The notes under the pieces are model-generated. The model did not search any database. It was not told the DNA's origin and saw nothing but the letters and a program-made list of their open reading frames with translations. From assembly GCF_033568475.1 (NCBI RefSeq), contig NC_133122.1, positions 158,093,361 through 158,157,360 on the forward strand: 64,000 nucleotides of DNA, written 5' to 3'. The stretch comes from Henckelia pumila. Taxonomy: Eukaryota > Streptophyta > Magnoliopsida > Lamiales > Gesneriaceae. Position numbers and translations under genes: made by a program. Shown here piece by piece: positions 50,706 through 61,650 of this stretch. Within the stretch, counting starts at the first letter, position 1. Each line of letters opens with the position of its first letter.

Positions 50706-50920
50706 AGTTTCATTTTATAAGTCGATGCATTTCAGTTTAGTTGATTCAGTTATGTTTTGAAAAGACATTTGAATTCAATTTATGGAAAGACGATGTAAAT
50801 TCAGTTTTATGAATGAATGAATAGAGATGTATTTGAGTTTCTGAAAACCGAGACTTGCTGTTTAATGTGAAAACGTTAAATAACGCCAATGTCAACTAGG
50901 CCCAGTTTCGAGGTGTGACA

Positions 50921-51274
50921 TTTTTTCCAAGTATTTGTAGGCTCATTGATACACATCATCAATCAAATATCTCACTCCTCAAATATTTCATATTTCACAA
51001 TCAAATATCCCACAAAAAAATATTTATGAGTTTGACTTTCAATTTATTAATTTTCATTTATTTTTTCATTTAAATAAAATGCTTTATACTTTTTTAAGTT
51101 TACTTTAGTTTTAATTAATTTTACTTATAATTTTTTCATAAATATTTTTATATAATATTGAATTTATGCATGCATTTTGACAATTATATAATACAATTAA
51201 TTTGATATTAAAAATTTATTTAACGAGAAATTGTAGAGTATAGCAATATTAAAGTTTGAAAAATTATAAATTAA
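50921..51274. other. AT-rich spacer
   Basis: Nothing recognised between the split LTR and the next solo LTR. Confidence 0.5.
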
Positions 51275-51557
51275 GGTAACGCCCGAAATTCGTTTACGTA
51301 AGCCGCATGCATAATTAGGGAATTTCATGATTTCAAAATAAAAGAAAAATGGGTTAAATGATTTTTATGTGCTATTATGTGAAATATTTGCATGATTTAA
51401 ATTTTTATTTTAGCATTTAACCGCTATTTTGAAATTTATAAATTTATTTTAGAAAAGTCATTTTTCGATCGCGTAAACGAGAACGTGGACGAATGAGATG
51501 GAGATTTTCATCTAATATTTTTACTGAGGTTTTCAAGGACAGTAAAATATTATTTTA

Positions 51558-51597
<40 letters not shown>

Positions 51598-52555
51598 TTA
51601 GAAACCTATTTTTTACTAAAATAGGCCATTTTATGGTCTTTTAAAATATTTTTAAAAGCCCATAAACATATATTTTGAAAATTATAAAATTTTAATCTGA
51701 AAAAGAGTGGGCTTAAATGTTTTAACTTAGTTTAATTTTTTTAAGTGAACCCAACCCATTATAAACACAAATATATACAAGTTTGGCCCATTTTCTCTTC
51801 TTCTACCTCACGTTTCTTCACCCACCCGCCATACACCAGATTTCAGAAACTTTTCATCTTCACAGTACACACAAGACACGATCCTTTGAAGATTTAGTAA
51901 GGTCGTTCGTCCCGAAGAGCCATCTACGCATCGGTATCGTATTTTTTATTGAAAAATACGCAAAGGCACGTTTGATTCCGTTATTTTCCCACCCATTAGA
52001 TCATATACTCACTGCTATACATGTTTTAATCGTGTGTTTGCATAGATTTGATTGAAAGATCAGATTTCTCACGTTTTCATGCATCATAGCCGACTTTCCT
52101 TGACGTTTTAATGAATTTGGTTTTGTTTCTCACCATGCGATCGTTCGAGGGACTGAACAACGGGATGAGGGCTGAGTTAGGTCCCTAGGGTCATGGTTGG
52201 TGGGTGGTTCAGAAGAGTTAAGCACTGGTTTGGGCTGGTGACAGCAGAAACGTGAGAAGAAGCGCAACAAGAGCAGTCCGGGCGTGAGGGTACGTTCAGG
52301 CCATAGGGTTCCCAGCGGGGCTCCAACCGATGGTGGCCGGAGCTGGGCGGCCAAAGCCCTTAAAGGGCCGCTAGCTGCTGCCGGACGCGAGAAGAGGGAA
52401 GAGAGAGTTAGGGTTTCGGGCAGCTCTTGGGGCAGTGGTCAGGGGCTCGGGCAGGGGTCTTCTCGGGTTGGGTTGAAGTGTTTCAGAGTCAAGTTTTGTG
52501 GATACAGGTTCGGGTTATTTTATTTTGGGCCCGGATAATTTAATTAGTTAATTAA

Positions 52556-53162
52556 GAGGGTGTTTGGCTAAGCTTATTAAAAAGAGCTTATAAGCTCCTA
52601 GAGCTTAAAAGCTGTGTTACGAGCTTATAAGCTGTTAGAACTTATTTTAAAAATAAGTTGTTAAAGTGTTTGGGTAAACTTATTTTAAACAACTTAAAGA
52701 TGTTGATATGTTTGGTATTATAAGATCTTTTTATTGTCAAAATTACCAAAAGGGTATAATTATATGAAAATAATGTTTCGAGTTATACATATACGAAAAT
52801 AGTTTTAGAATAAATCTATATTAAAAAAATAAAATGGTTTTAATATTTTACTTTAGAAAAATTTATGTGATTTGTATTTTTTTAAATAATATTTAATATT
52901 TAATGGGTGGAGGATATGATGGAGATTTATGAAAATATTTAAAGATATTTTAGAGAGATAAAATATTAAAATAACATCTTTTTGAAAAAAGTACCTTTCC
53001 CTTTACTTTTTTAAAAACAGCTTATAAGCTGTCAAACAACTTATTTTGACAGTTTATAAGCTGTTTTTTAAAAAATTTTCCAAACACAATTTTGGAGCTT
53101 AAAAGCTCTCAAACAACTTATAAGATGTTTGAAAGAGCTTTTAAACTCTGTCAAACACCCTC
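52556..53162. mobile_element. PIF/Harbinger (Tourist-like) MITE, TAA target duplication
   Basis: TAA at 52553-52555 and 53163-53165. Termini GAGGGTGTTTGGCTAAGC and CAAACACCCTC are inverted, and the arms near the ends share GAGCTTATAAGCT-type words (AGCTTATAAGCTC). 607 bp, non-coding, inserted in a solo LTR. Confidence 0.88.
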
Positions 53163-54051
53163 TAAGTGTATATTTAGAGTTTATGGGCTGGACTAGTTTA
53201 ATTAACTTAATTGGTTTACGCTATTAATTTAAGTGAGCCCAATTGTTTGTCATGTGCCTAGTGGTCCATGAGAATTATTGGGCCAAGTGTTATTGAGCTA
53301 GATAATTAATTTTTCAAACTTTGTATTAATGGGCTAGATTAGGCGGTAATGGACTTGATGAAGTTTATGGGATAATTTAATTAATGGGTTTCGTTTGAGT
53401 AATTGGACCAGTCTAAGTAAATTAAGGGACCAGTCAAAGAGTCTATGAGTTTAAATTTAAGGGGTCAGCAGTTCGAACGAATCCATGAGAATTAAATTGT
53501 CAATATATATATATATATATATATATTTAATTCATGCATGTATTTTAAGTATAAGTATAATTTTTTTGGAAAATAATTAAATATATATTTACTGAAAAAG
53601 TTTTATGAAATGATGAGATTATGAAGATTTTTATTTTAAGTTCATGCATCATGAAATAATTATTTTATGTATGAATAAGGGCATATAAGAAAAATATGTT
53701 TTTTTATGGAAGTGAAAGTGATGTGGCAGCACAGTCATTATTAAGATTAAGAGTCACGAATCCAACCGGCTTAAGGGTTGGTGAAGTGGCGGCACAGATG
53801 TGGTTATACCACCGGCACAGAGGTGGAGATCCACCGCCACGTACGTTGATTTTTAGATTAATCAATCACATGTTTAGAGCTACATTCATGGATACAACCC
53901 GCACAGAAAGTTTCAATTTATGACATGCCCTATTATGATTATGTTAAGATTAAGTTTATGATTATGATAAAGATTAAGAGCATGATTATGATAATGCATA
54001 TGTTTAAGATTATGGTTATGTATTAGCGTACACGTTTTAAGAGCATGCATA

Positions 54052-54866
54052 CAAGAACGTAGCCAGAAATTTTTTCGACCCTGGGCTGACTGTCATTTGA
54101 CGGGATGTTCGTCGTCATTGTACTTCCATTAGAAAAACCAGCTTATTATGAAATAAATATACAATTAACTTTTTAAAAAACTAACTGGTTTTATACATCC
54201 AACATGTAACAATAAAGTCCCAAAAAGCACAACAAAAAAGAAAAATATACATCCAACACGTAACAATAAAGTCCCAAAAAGCACAACGAAAAAGAAAAAA
54301 AAATGCAAGACGATGAATTTTTTTTTTTCTGGAAACCATTTCCTCGAACAATACAAGTAATGAGATAGAACTAATATACAAACTATAAATCTATGACAAC
54401 ACAAATAAATGAAAAAGTCAAAACACAAACATAATCTAAATAATAGTCTAAGAATTCAACAAAATGTATCACCATAAATAAAATTGACTTATCCAAACAA
54501 ATAAACTTAAAATTAACAAATTTTTAACAATAAACTTGGTCATTAAAGAGATATTTAAATTTGACTATCATAGCTATTAATCGATTTTGAGTTGAGGAAG
54601 AAATAGAGAAATTGATTAAACATGCATGTTATTTTTTAATGAGATAATTAAATTTAATGGGATAAAAAATTCAATGTGCTAATTAAATTTAATGGGCTAC
54701 ATAAATTCAATGGGCTAAAGACCCAAAATGTTTTTAACTAGAGCTGAAACCCAATAAAAAAACACATCAAATAAAAAATAAAAAATAAACACATTTTCTA
54801 ATAATTTTTTTTAAAAATTGACCAGGGCTGGAGCCCACCCCAGCCTTAGAGGTGGCTCCGTCCTTG
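54052..54866. mobile_element. hAT MITE, 8-bp target duplication
   Basis: CATGCATA at 54044-54051 and 54867-54874. Inverted termini CAAGAACGTAGCC and (complement of right end) CAAGGACGGAGCC. An internal 52-bp segment with ACATCCAACATGTAACAATA is tandemly duplicated at about 54195 and 54247. 815 bp, no transposase. Confidence 0.88.
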
Positions 54867-55449
54867 CATGCATATATGATATTTTTTACGATATGTGCTT
54901 GCATGCAATTTCATGTTGTTATATATGGATATAACGTGTTGAGCCTTTAGGCTCATTAGATCTAATGGGTGTAGGTGAGCAAGAATATAATGAGAATGTT
55001 ATCCCAACTAAAGGTGAAAGCGTATGAGCGTCCGAGCAGCTAGTACCCGTGACCATAACTTATTTAAAGATATTCATGTTTTGAGTTTTAAACATTTATT
55101 TTCGCACATGGTATATAGTTTATTGGTTTTGAAGTTGAGAGTATGCATGATTTTGTTTACGTATTTATGTATAAGTTTGCATGGATTGATGAGGAAATAC
55201 TATGAGAGTATTTCAAACATGAGATTTTTATGCATGAAAATTTTATTATGAGTCAGTATTTAATTTAATGTTATTTAATTACATGATATATATAATGTAT
55301 GTTATTTCATTTAAATTATTTTAAGTATAGTATATATATAGTATTATTAAAAAAAAATTCACTAGTAGTTTGGGGTCGTTTCAATTAAAATAACTAAATG
55401 TTTCTCAATTGATAAATTAGATAGTCTTTTATTGATCACGAAGACATGT

Positions 55450-55805
55450 TTCTCAAATATGTTCAACCAATTCGCAACAAAGCTGATGATGCACCTGACT
55501 ATCACGTAATTCAAAATTTCTTCAAAGGTATTCATCAAATTCTCGTGTTGAGCCCTATTTTTCTACGAAAGTATATCGTTCCTCACGATCCCAAATCAAT
55601 ATTGCATGAAATTCGTTCTCAACAATTATGTTGTTAAAATAATGCATGTATACATGACTTATTTGCCTTTATCAATGAAATAATATCGCCTGAACCTCTT
55701 ATAATTTCCAACGGAGCTTGTAGCACACCAAATACCTGCTCTACATCATTTCTTGCAACATCTTGTATTTCCTTAAATTTCATTCTTTTGGGATCCTGGG
55801 ACAGA
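55450..55805 (-). pseudogene. PIF/Harbinger transposase C-terminus, decayed
   Basis: The minus strand reads RNDVEQVFGVLQAPLEIIRGSG-like sequence (about 55660-55760; within 20 residues: DVEQVFGVLQAPLEIIRG), then an ALFNNIIVENE-type stretch and, in shifted frames, LRDSQVHHQLCCELVEHI. This is the last third of plant PIF/Harbinger DDE transposases. Frameshifts and stops occur at 55637-55640, about 55575 and 55456. Non-functional. It starts right beside the end of the solo LTR (55383). Confidence 0.65.
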
Positions 55806-56179
55806 AAAAGATCTTCATGAAAATGGCCTATTATGGATATATATCATCTGTTAGGTAGTTTGGAGAATTAATGATAATTTGTCTCTTACTTCCTAACGGC
55901 TACTTCGTAACCAATAGTTCGTAACTGATGGTAAACTTAATTTAATATTAAAATTTTAATAAATATAAATGATTTAACATTGCAGTACGGAAAAACTTAA
56001 AATGTATGACATGAAAAAAATTTACCAACCACATTAAGTTAATAAAACAAACAAATCTACTAAATCTTCAAAGTGTTTTTGATATACTCACATTTTGCCA
56101 GATTGTTCTAAATTTGTTAATCTTTAATGCCTTGTATATCCATTATGAGAACTTGATGTGCTTGGATGAGTTGTTAAAC

Positions 56180-56430
56180 TTTATTATTTTTATTATATTC
56201 CTCCAAATTAAATGAGCTAGTGACTGGTGTAGAGTCTCATTTGCTTCGTCTATTTGAATCACTTTTTTTTTGTCTTCCTTTTTGCTTTATTTTGTCTCAT
56301 TGAAAAAGATCGAGCTTCGCTACCCTCCACATCAACAATTGTGTTTGGATTAGATGATTCAGTATGCATTCCTGATGATTTCGAATGTTCTTGCCTTGTT
56401 TGCAGTCATATGACCAGATGATTGTGGACC
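56180..56430 (-). pseudogene. PIF/Harbinger partner ORF (Myb/NAM-like) remnant
   Basis: The minus strand has SSNPNTIVDVEGSEARSFSM followed by RQNKAKRKTKKK and then frame breaks. A Ser-rich stretch leading to a basic K/R cluster near the C-terminus is typical of the Myb/NAM-type second ORF of plant PIF/Harbinger elements (often labelled glutathione S-transferase T3-like by annotation pipelines). Its closeness to the transposase relic supports this. Weak but consistent. Confidence 0.45.
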
Positions 56431-57015
56431 GTAAGTTGGACTACCCGCGAGACCTCGAATTTTTAAAAAGACCACAATGTAAGAGAAACTTGATTTTCTT
56501 TAAGGAGATTGTACCGAGATAAATCTGGATAGCTTGGAAAATTTTTAGAATATGGCGAAGGGTATAAAGTTTGGAATTTGGTGGGTATTGCATGAAAAAT
56601 GAAATTGAGATTTTTGTGGATTAGGACAAACGCGAGAATTTTCATGACTTGAATTTTCTTTGACGTTGTGCTGCTTGATCTGGTTGGCTAGGTGGGATTT
56701 AAAAGAGGGAGACCAGATCTTAAAGATTAATACTATCTCTAATGGGGACAGAGCCGACGGAAGGAAAATGATAAAAATGATTTTTAAGGGATATGAGATA
56801 ACACCAACAGTAAGACACGTCCCTCCTTGAACTTATGGGCTCAAAAACCCGACCCATCTTCGTGCCATAATTATAAGGAAATAAAGATTCACCTTGGCTA
56901 ACAGCTATAACTTTTGACCTAGTGGTAAACACTTGATCCTAACAACTGCTATCCGAGCCAAGGTCATGGGTTCGAGTATCCCAATAAGCATATGACAATA
57001 CATCTTTGGGGGGAA

Positions 57016-57375
57016 TGTTTCCTTAAGCATGAATGAGTGAGAGTAGTACTGGGATGGGTGACTTTTTGGGAAGCTCTAGAGTGTCAAGCTGCTGAAGTTG
57101 CTCTACTTGATCTGGTTGGCTAGGTGGTTGTAAAAGAGGAGCACTAGATCTTAAAGAGTAATATATCGCTGTTGGGGATAGGGCCGATGGTATGAAAATG
57201 ATGAGATTGATCTCAAAAAGATATGAGACAGTACTAGCAGTAAGTCACACGCCGCTCCCTGGACTTATGGGCTTAAGAACCCGGCCAACTACACTGCCAC
57301 AATTATGAGAAAATAAATTGAGCCTTGGCTAACATCTATAGATTTTGGCCTAGTGGTAAGCACTTGATCTTAACA
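57016..57375 (+). repeat. Cassandra LTR b
   Basis: 360 bp, TGTTTCCTTAAGC start and TCTTAACA end. 5S-like segment at about 57025-57085 (TGAGAGTAGTACTGGGATGG, GTGAC). Divergent from functional 5S in the C-box region. Confidence 0.85.
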
Positions 57376-57446
57376 ACTGGAATCAGAGCCAAGGTCATGG
57401 GTTTGAGTTTCCCAATAAACATATAACTATACTTCTTAGGAGAGAA

Positions 57447-57817
57447 TGTTGGGTTAAACGTGCATGAGTGAGAGTAGTACTAGGATGGGTGACCTTTTGG
57501 AAGGCTCTAGTGCGTCGAGTTGCTGAATTTGATGAAGTTGCGCTGCTTGGTCTCGTTGGCTAGGTAGGTTGTAAAAGAGAGGCACCAGATCTTAAAGAGT
57601 AATATTGTCTCTACTGTGTATAGGGCCAGCAGTAGAGAAATGATAAGACTGATCTCAAAGGAATATGAAACATCACCAGCAGTAAGGCACACCCCTACCT
57701 AAAATCACGGGCTCAACAAACCGACCCATCTCTGGTGCAACAAGTACAAGGAAATAAAGTTTCTCCTTGCTTAAGAGCTATAGTTTTTGACCTAGTGGTA
57801 AGATATTGATCCTAAAA
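57447..57817 (+). repeat. Cassandra LTR c, best 5S-like match
   Basis: Begins TGTTGGGTTAAACGTGC, and the following GAGAGTAGTACTAGGATGGG and TGACC match the 3' half of plant 5S rRNA (A box, intermediate element and start of C box). The LTR end is CCTAAAA instead of CCTAACA. Confidence 0.88.
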
Positions 57818-57931
57818 ATTGGTATCAGAGCCAAGGTAATGAGTTCGAGTCTCCCAATAAGCATATAACTATAATTATTAGGGGGGAATGTTGGTTTAAG
57901 CATGCATGGGTGAGAGTAATACTAGGATGGG

Positions 57932-59365
57932 TGACCGCAAAATTCGGTTGAAACTAGTAAGTCCACTAGGTCAAGTTATAGTATATGGACAACGAGTCCA
58001 AGTATCGATCCCACAGAGACTGTAGTCAATTCTCAAGATTTGATTATTTTACTTAATCTAGACAAAAATAAAAAGGATGCAATGAGTTAAATAAAAATTC
58101 AATTACTAAAAAAAATAAATTAAAATAGCTGAAATATAAATTTAATTAAAATGAGATAACCAAGACACACGAATGTATCGAACTAATTTATGCATCCACG
58201 TGGCATAGACTGAAAATTATGTTTATTCCAATCACGATGAATTTTCCTATCTTATTCAACAATCTATTTCTAGACTTGCTAAACCTATTCAAGTTGGACG
58301 GATTAATTATTTTAAATTAATTCTAATCAAACTTAAACGCATTCAATATTATAAAAATTCAGTTTTCACCTAAAACCGCATACTGAAACCGAATACTATT
58401 TCTAGTCGGTTTAACCATATGTTGATTGATATTTTTGAAGCTATCTTTAATCAATCCTCTTTCGATTCGTGATTAATCAACAAACATGTAACTAGGTGAT
58501 CATGCTATTCACAAGAAATATTAAACTAACATCAATCAATAATTGAAAATATTCAAAATAAATCAAACATGTAACCAAGTCTCAAACATAAATTAAGTTC
58601 GACCCAATCTCGTGGTCTCGGTTGAAAAAAAACTACTCAATAATCAAAAACTTAATTCAAAACAAAGTTGTAATAAAAAAAAAGAATAAGGAAAAAGAAC
58701 AAAGAAGAAGAAAGTCCCGAAATCTGATGGAAAATATCTTATTTATATGCTAAAATTCAGCAATATTTCTTTCTTTTGTTGATAGAGTCCGAAATATAAA
58801 ATTGTCGCGATCACGCTCGAGAGGCATAAAAACCTGCTTGAGTGCCCAAGTTTCTGTCTTGAATTTTCAAAACATGTCGGACGCGCTCGAGTGGCAAAAA
58901 ATCGCGCTCGAGCGCATCATTTTCTACCCAGAATTTTTTTTGTTCACGCAGCAGCGCCTAGGCGCCGAACACTGGCGCCCAGGAGCTACATTTTCCTTCC
59001 TAACGTGCAATGTTTTTGAAAAAATCATATCCGGGGTTCTAGCCTTCGGATCGAGCTGAAATTTGGACAATAGCTTCAAAAATCTTGAACTTCATTTTGA
59101 ACGGTGGAGATCGGATTTGGATCTCTCTAACATTAAAAATAACTTTTTGACCATTGTTGCTCCGTAATTCATTCTTTCGGTTCTTCTCTTGCTCCAAAAT
59201 CTTGATTTCTTCAATGTACCTTCATTCAAACCGAGGAAAATGAAATGTAGGCCACATTCATGAAATAATAAATAAAAGAAACGAAAAACACTCATGAGAC
59301 ACAACAAAAGCATGCAAACTAAACATGAAAATGACACAAAATAATGCACAAAAACATAATTATCA
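57932..59365. mobile_element. LTR-type insertion (solo LTR) in Cassandra LTR d, ATGGG duplication
   Basis: TG...CA termini (TGACCGCAAAATTCGG to CATAATTATCA), with ATGGG at 57927-57931 and 59366-59370. Length 1434 bp. Contains a cluster of CGCGCTCGAG words (58810-58915). Its 3' third (around GAGCTGAAATTTGGACAA and ACGGTGGAGATCGGATTTGG) is shared with 59672-61120. No second LTR or coding region, so most likely a solo LTR; a short non-autonomous element is possible. Confidence 0.78.
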
Positions 59366-59671
59366 ATGGGTGACCTTGGGAAGCTCTAGTGTGTCAAAGT
59401 ACTGAAGTTATGTTGCTTGGTATGGTTGGATAGGTGGATGTAAAAGAGGAGCACAAGAACTTAACGAGTAATATTGTATCTGCTGAAGACAAAGACGGTG
59501 GTAGGGAAGGATAAAACTGATCTTGAAGAAATATGAGACAATAATAGTAGTAAGGCACGCCGCTTCCTGGACTCATGAGCTCAAAAACCCGAACCATATG
59601 CGATGCCACAAGTATAAGAAAATAAATTTTCTCTTTGGCTAACAACTATAGATTTTGACCTAGTGGTAAAC

Positions 59672-61120
59672 TGTTGCATAATTTCTGCTCGCAAGAGCAC
59701 GATTGTCAAGTTTTAATATAGAGTGAATAAAATATCGTTCTCACGAGGAGTATGTATTCAAAATTATATAGTGCTTGTAATTAAAATAATTTAAACTTTA
59801 TTTAAAAAATTAAATAAGAGAATTTTTGTTGTTCAAACTTAAATAATTAAGAAAAACTAATAAGCAAATCATACACACTTGAGATAAAAATCATTGAGAG
59901 ATAAATGTCTAAATGATTTGATTTCACTTAGTTTCGACAACGACTACTTCTAATTAATTTATGCTCATGAATTTCTTTCATTTAATAGCCAAGAAGACTT
60001 AAGTGTTTATATTTCCCTCTCATGAGCAACAAATAGTATATATCAATTAAACTTTGATTTCAATATCCCTATTAAAAATCTAAGCTTAATGATATATGAT
60101 AAACAATGTTCTTTCACAAGCTCTGTTAAAGTTATACACCTTTCCGAGCTATATAAACATTAACAGTGTATTTTCTAATGTTCCTATTCAAAATCCCCTC
60201 TCATGAGTACCAGATTTCAAATAAATATAACAATTCATTTATTGATCAAGTAATTTAAAGACAATCAAATAAAAAACACAATTAAATTAAGGAAATTCAA
60301 TCAAATAAATTAAAAAATCATATAAGTCATCTATACTAAGATACATCATCCTCTAGACTTGAAAAGTTTAGTCCATGATAAAAAATAAGCAAAAACAAAA
60401 CATGTTCTTTGAACTAGACATCAATTCAATTTTTTTTTTTAAAAAGGGAACGAGAAACAAAGCCGATGTAGCGTCCGTGTCCTTCATCTTCGATCTTTTC
60501 TCTTCCGGATTTCTTCTTCACGTTCAGCCCTCTTCTCTCTCAATCTCTCTTGTGGTACGTGATTTTTCTCCCCCAATAAGGTCTGATTACTCCAATTTAT
60601 ATATCCTTGAAGCCCGTCAAATAAAGCCCGACAAATCGATACTTTACGAATTTCCAAATTCTACACAGTTTTTTCGCAACGCAGCAGCGCGGGGGTGCCA
60701 ATATAGCAGCGCAGGTGCACTGTTGCTTCTGGATTTTATTTTGTGCTGTACGAGACAACAGTGCAGGGGCGCCGAATTGCAGGCGCGGGTGTGCTGCTCC
60801 TTTGTATCCAGCGCAGATCATTCTTGCAAAAATTATATCTCGAGATCTAGCCGTTGGATCGAGCTGAAATTTGGACAACAACTTTAAAAATCTTAAATTT
60901 TATTATGAACGGTGGAGATCGGATTTGGATCTCTCTAGCATCTCCGATAATTTTTGTAAACTTGCGGCTTTGTTATTTCCTCTTGCTCCTCTTCTCGATA
61001 CATAACTTTTAATCCTTGCATATCACAAAAACACCAAACAAATACGCATAAACTCGCTCGATACATCACAAAAGTCAAGTCAAATCATATGCAAATTAAG
61101 TGCATAAAATGAACTTATCA
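59672..61120. mobile_element. Second LTR-type insertion (solo LTR) in Cassandra LTR d, TAAAC duplication
   Basis: TG...CA termini (TGTTGCATAATTTCTGC to GAACTTATCA), with TAAAC at 59667-59671 and 61121-61125. Length 1449 bp. Related to the insertion at 57932-59365 in its 3' third and in its end sequence (TTATCA). Has GC-rich GCAGCGC/GCGCCG words at 60680-60790 in the position where the sister copy has its GCGCTCGAG words. The 170-codon open frame at 60375-60887 has no recognisable protein. Confidence 0.78.
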
Positions 61121-61139
61121 TAAACGTTTGATCCTAACA

Positions 61140-61650
61140 TGTGGCATTAAAAAATTATAAAAACTAAAGATTCCTAGTAAAATAAGATCCACCTTTGGAG
61201 GGCAATATTCAATATCCTCTCGATGATAGTCAATTTACGGGTTAGAGGAATTATGTTGAATTTTCTTTTCACAATTCAACATTTCACTTGAGGAATATTT
61301 CTCATTCGTTTTGGTTTTGTAAGAAATAAAAAAATATGGAAAACGATATCATGATTACCCTTGTTGAGTAGCTTTAATGGAGGTAATTTTTTGGATTTGT
61401 TTAGCTGGGTGGCTGAACGTAGACAAAGAGATTATCTTTGATAAATTTTTTTTGATAGTTTGGAGTAGTTAGCTAGATAGAATGAAACAAAGTGATATTT
61501 AGAGGGAAAGTGTCATCACATGAGGATGAAATAATTATTTTCATCTATGTAATTTTACTAGTCATGGAAATCAAACTCTTGTGTTCTCAAGCATCGGAAT
61601 CATAAATCCAACATTATTTAAAAAATCCAACTGTGTTGTTGAGGTGCAAT
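61140..61650. other. Degraded Cassandra internal region and spacer
   Basis: A primer-site-like ATGTGGCATTA and polypurine-like TTTGGAGGGCAA follow the last LTR; after about 61220 nothing is recognised. Confidence 0.45.

Larger units (their letters stand above)
40008..50920. repeat. Solo LTR split by the Copia element
   Basis: Begins TGTGAGAATCC at 40008 and ends GGTGTGACA at 50920. With the Copia insertion (41145-50710, including one duplication copy) removed it is about 1.35 kb. Flanks TTTTC and TTTTT differ by one base, a possible degraded 5-bp duplication. It also hosts a foldback in a TA repeat (40691-40848). It has no coding capacity of its own. Confidence 0.7.
51275..55383 (+). repeat. 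Long solo LTR of a Ty3/gypsy family with ATTAA duplication
   Basis: Starts GGTAACGCCCGAAATTCG (a first-base change from the expected TG) and ends TTTGGGGTCGTTTCA. ATTAA at 51270-51274 and 55384-55388. Two MITEs (52556-53162 and 54052-54866) are nested in it; without them it is about 2.7 kb. It is the same family as 1-3053. A GC-rich leader-like part at 52130-52510 has a chance open frame and no recognisable protein. Confidence 0.82.
56660..61139 (+). mobile_element. Tandem Cassandra (5S-bearing TRIM) array, 4 LTRs
   Basis: Repeats of LTR-internal-LTR order. LTR a about 56660-56944 (5' truncated), LTR b 57016-57375, LTR c 57447-57817, and LTR d 57889-61139 (broken by two insertions). Each LTR starts TGTT(G/T) after a G-rich polypurine tract and ends with CTTGATCCTAACA-like sequence. 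Internal parts of about 70 bp hold a primer-binding site (TGGTATCAGAGCC at 57820-57832) and AGGGGGGAA. LTR 5' parts carry 5S rRNA-like sequence (GAGAGTAGTACTAGGATGGG). This is the architecture of Cassandra TRIM elements; no protein is encoded. Sharing of LTRs by successive internal regions indicates a multi-LTR array formed by recombination. Confidence 0.88.

Noticed and set aside
52284..52538. 84-codon Gly/Arg-rich frame
   Set aside because: Falls in the GC-rich leader-like part of a gypsy LTR; analogous part of the sister LTR (430-1090) does not keep the frame.
57025..57090. 5S rRNA-like sequence as a functional 5S gene
   Set aside because: Only the 3' half of 5S is present, it is degraded, and it lies inside Cassandra LTRs with a primer-binding site downstream.
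57340..57420. Possible tRNA gene or SINE from A/B-box-like words
   Set aside because: The TGGTATCAGAGCC-type segment is a primer-binding site right after an LTR end; no cloverleaf could be formed.
60375..60887. 170-codon open frame
   Set aside because: Lies within a solo-LTR-type insertion, no recognisable protein, and the sister insertion does not keep it open.
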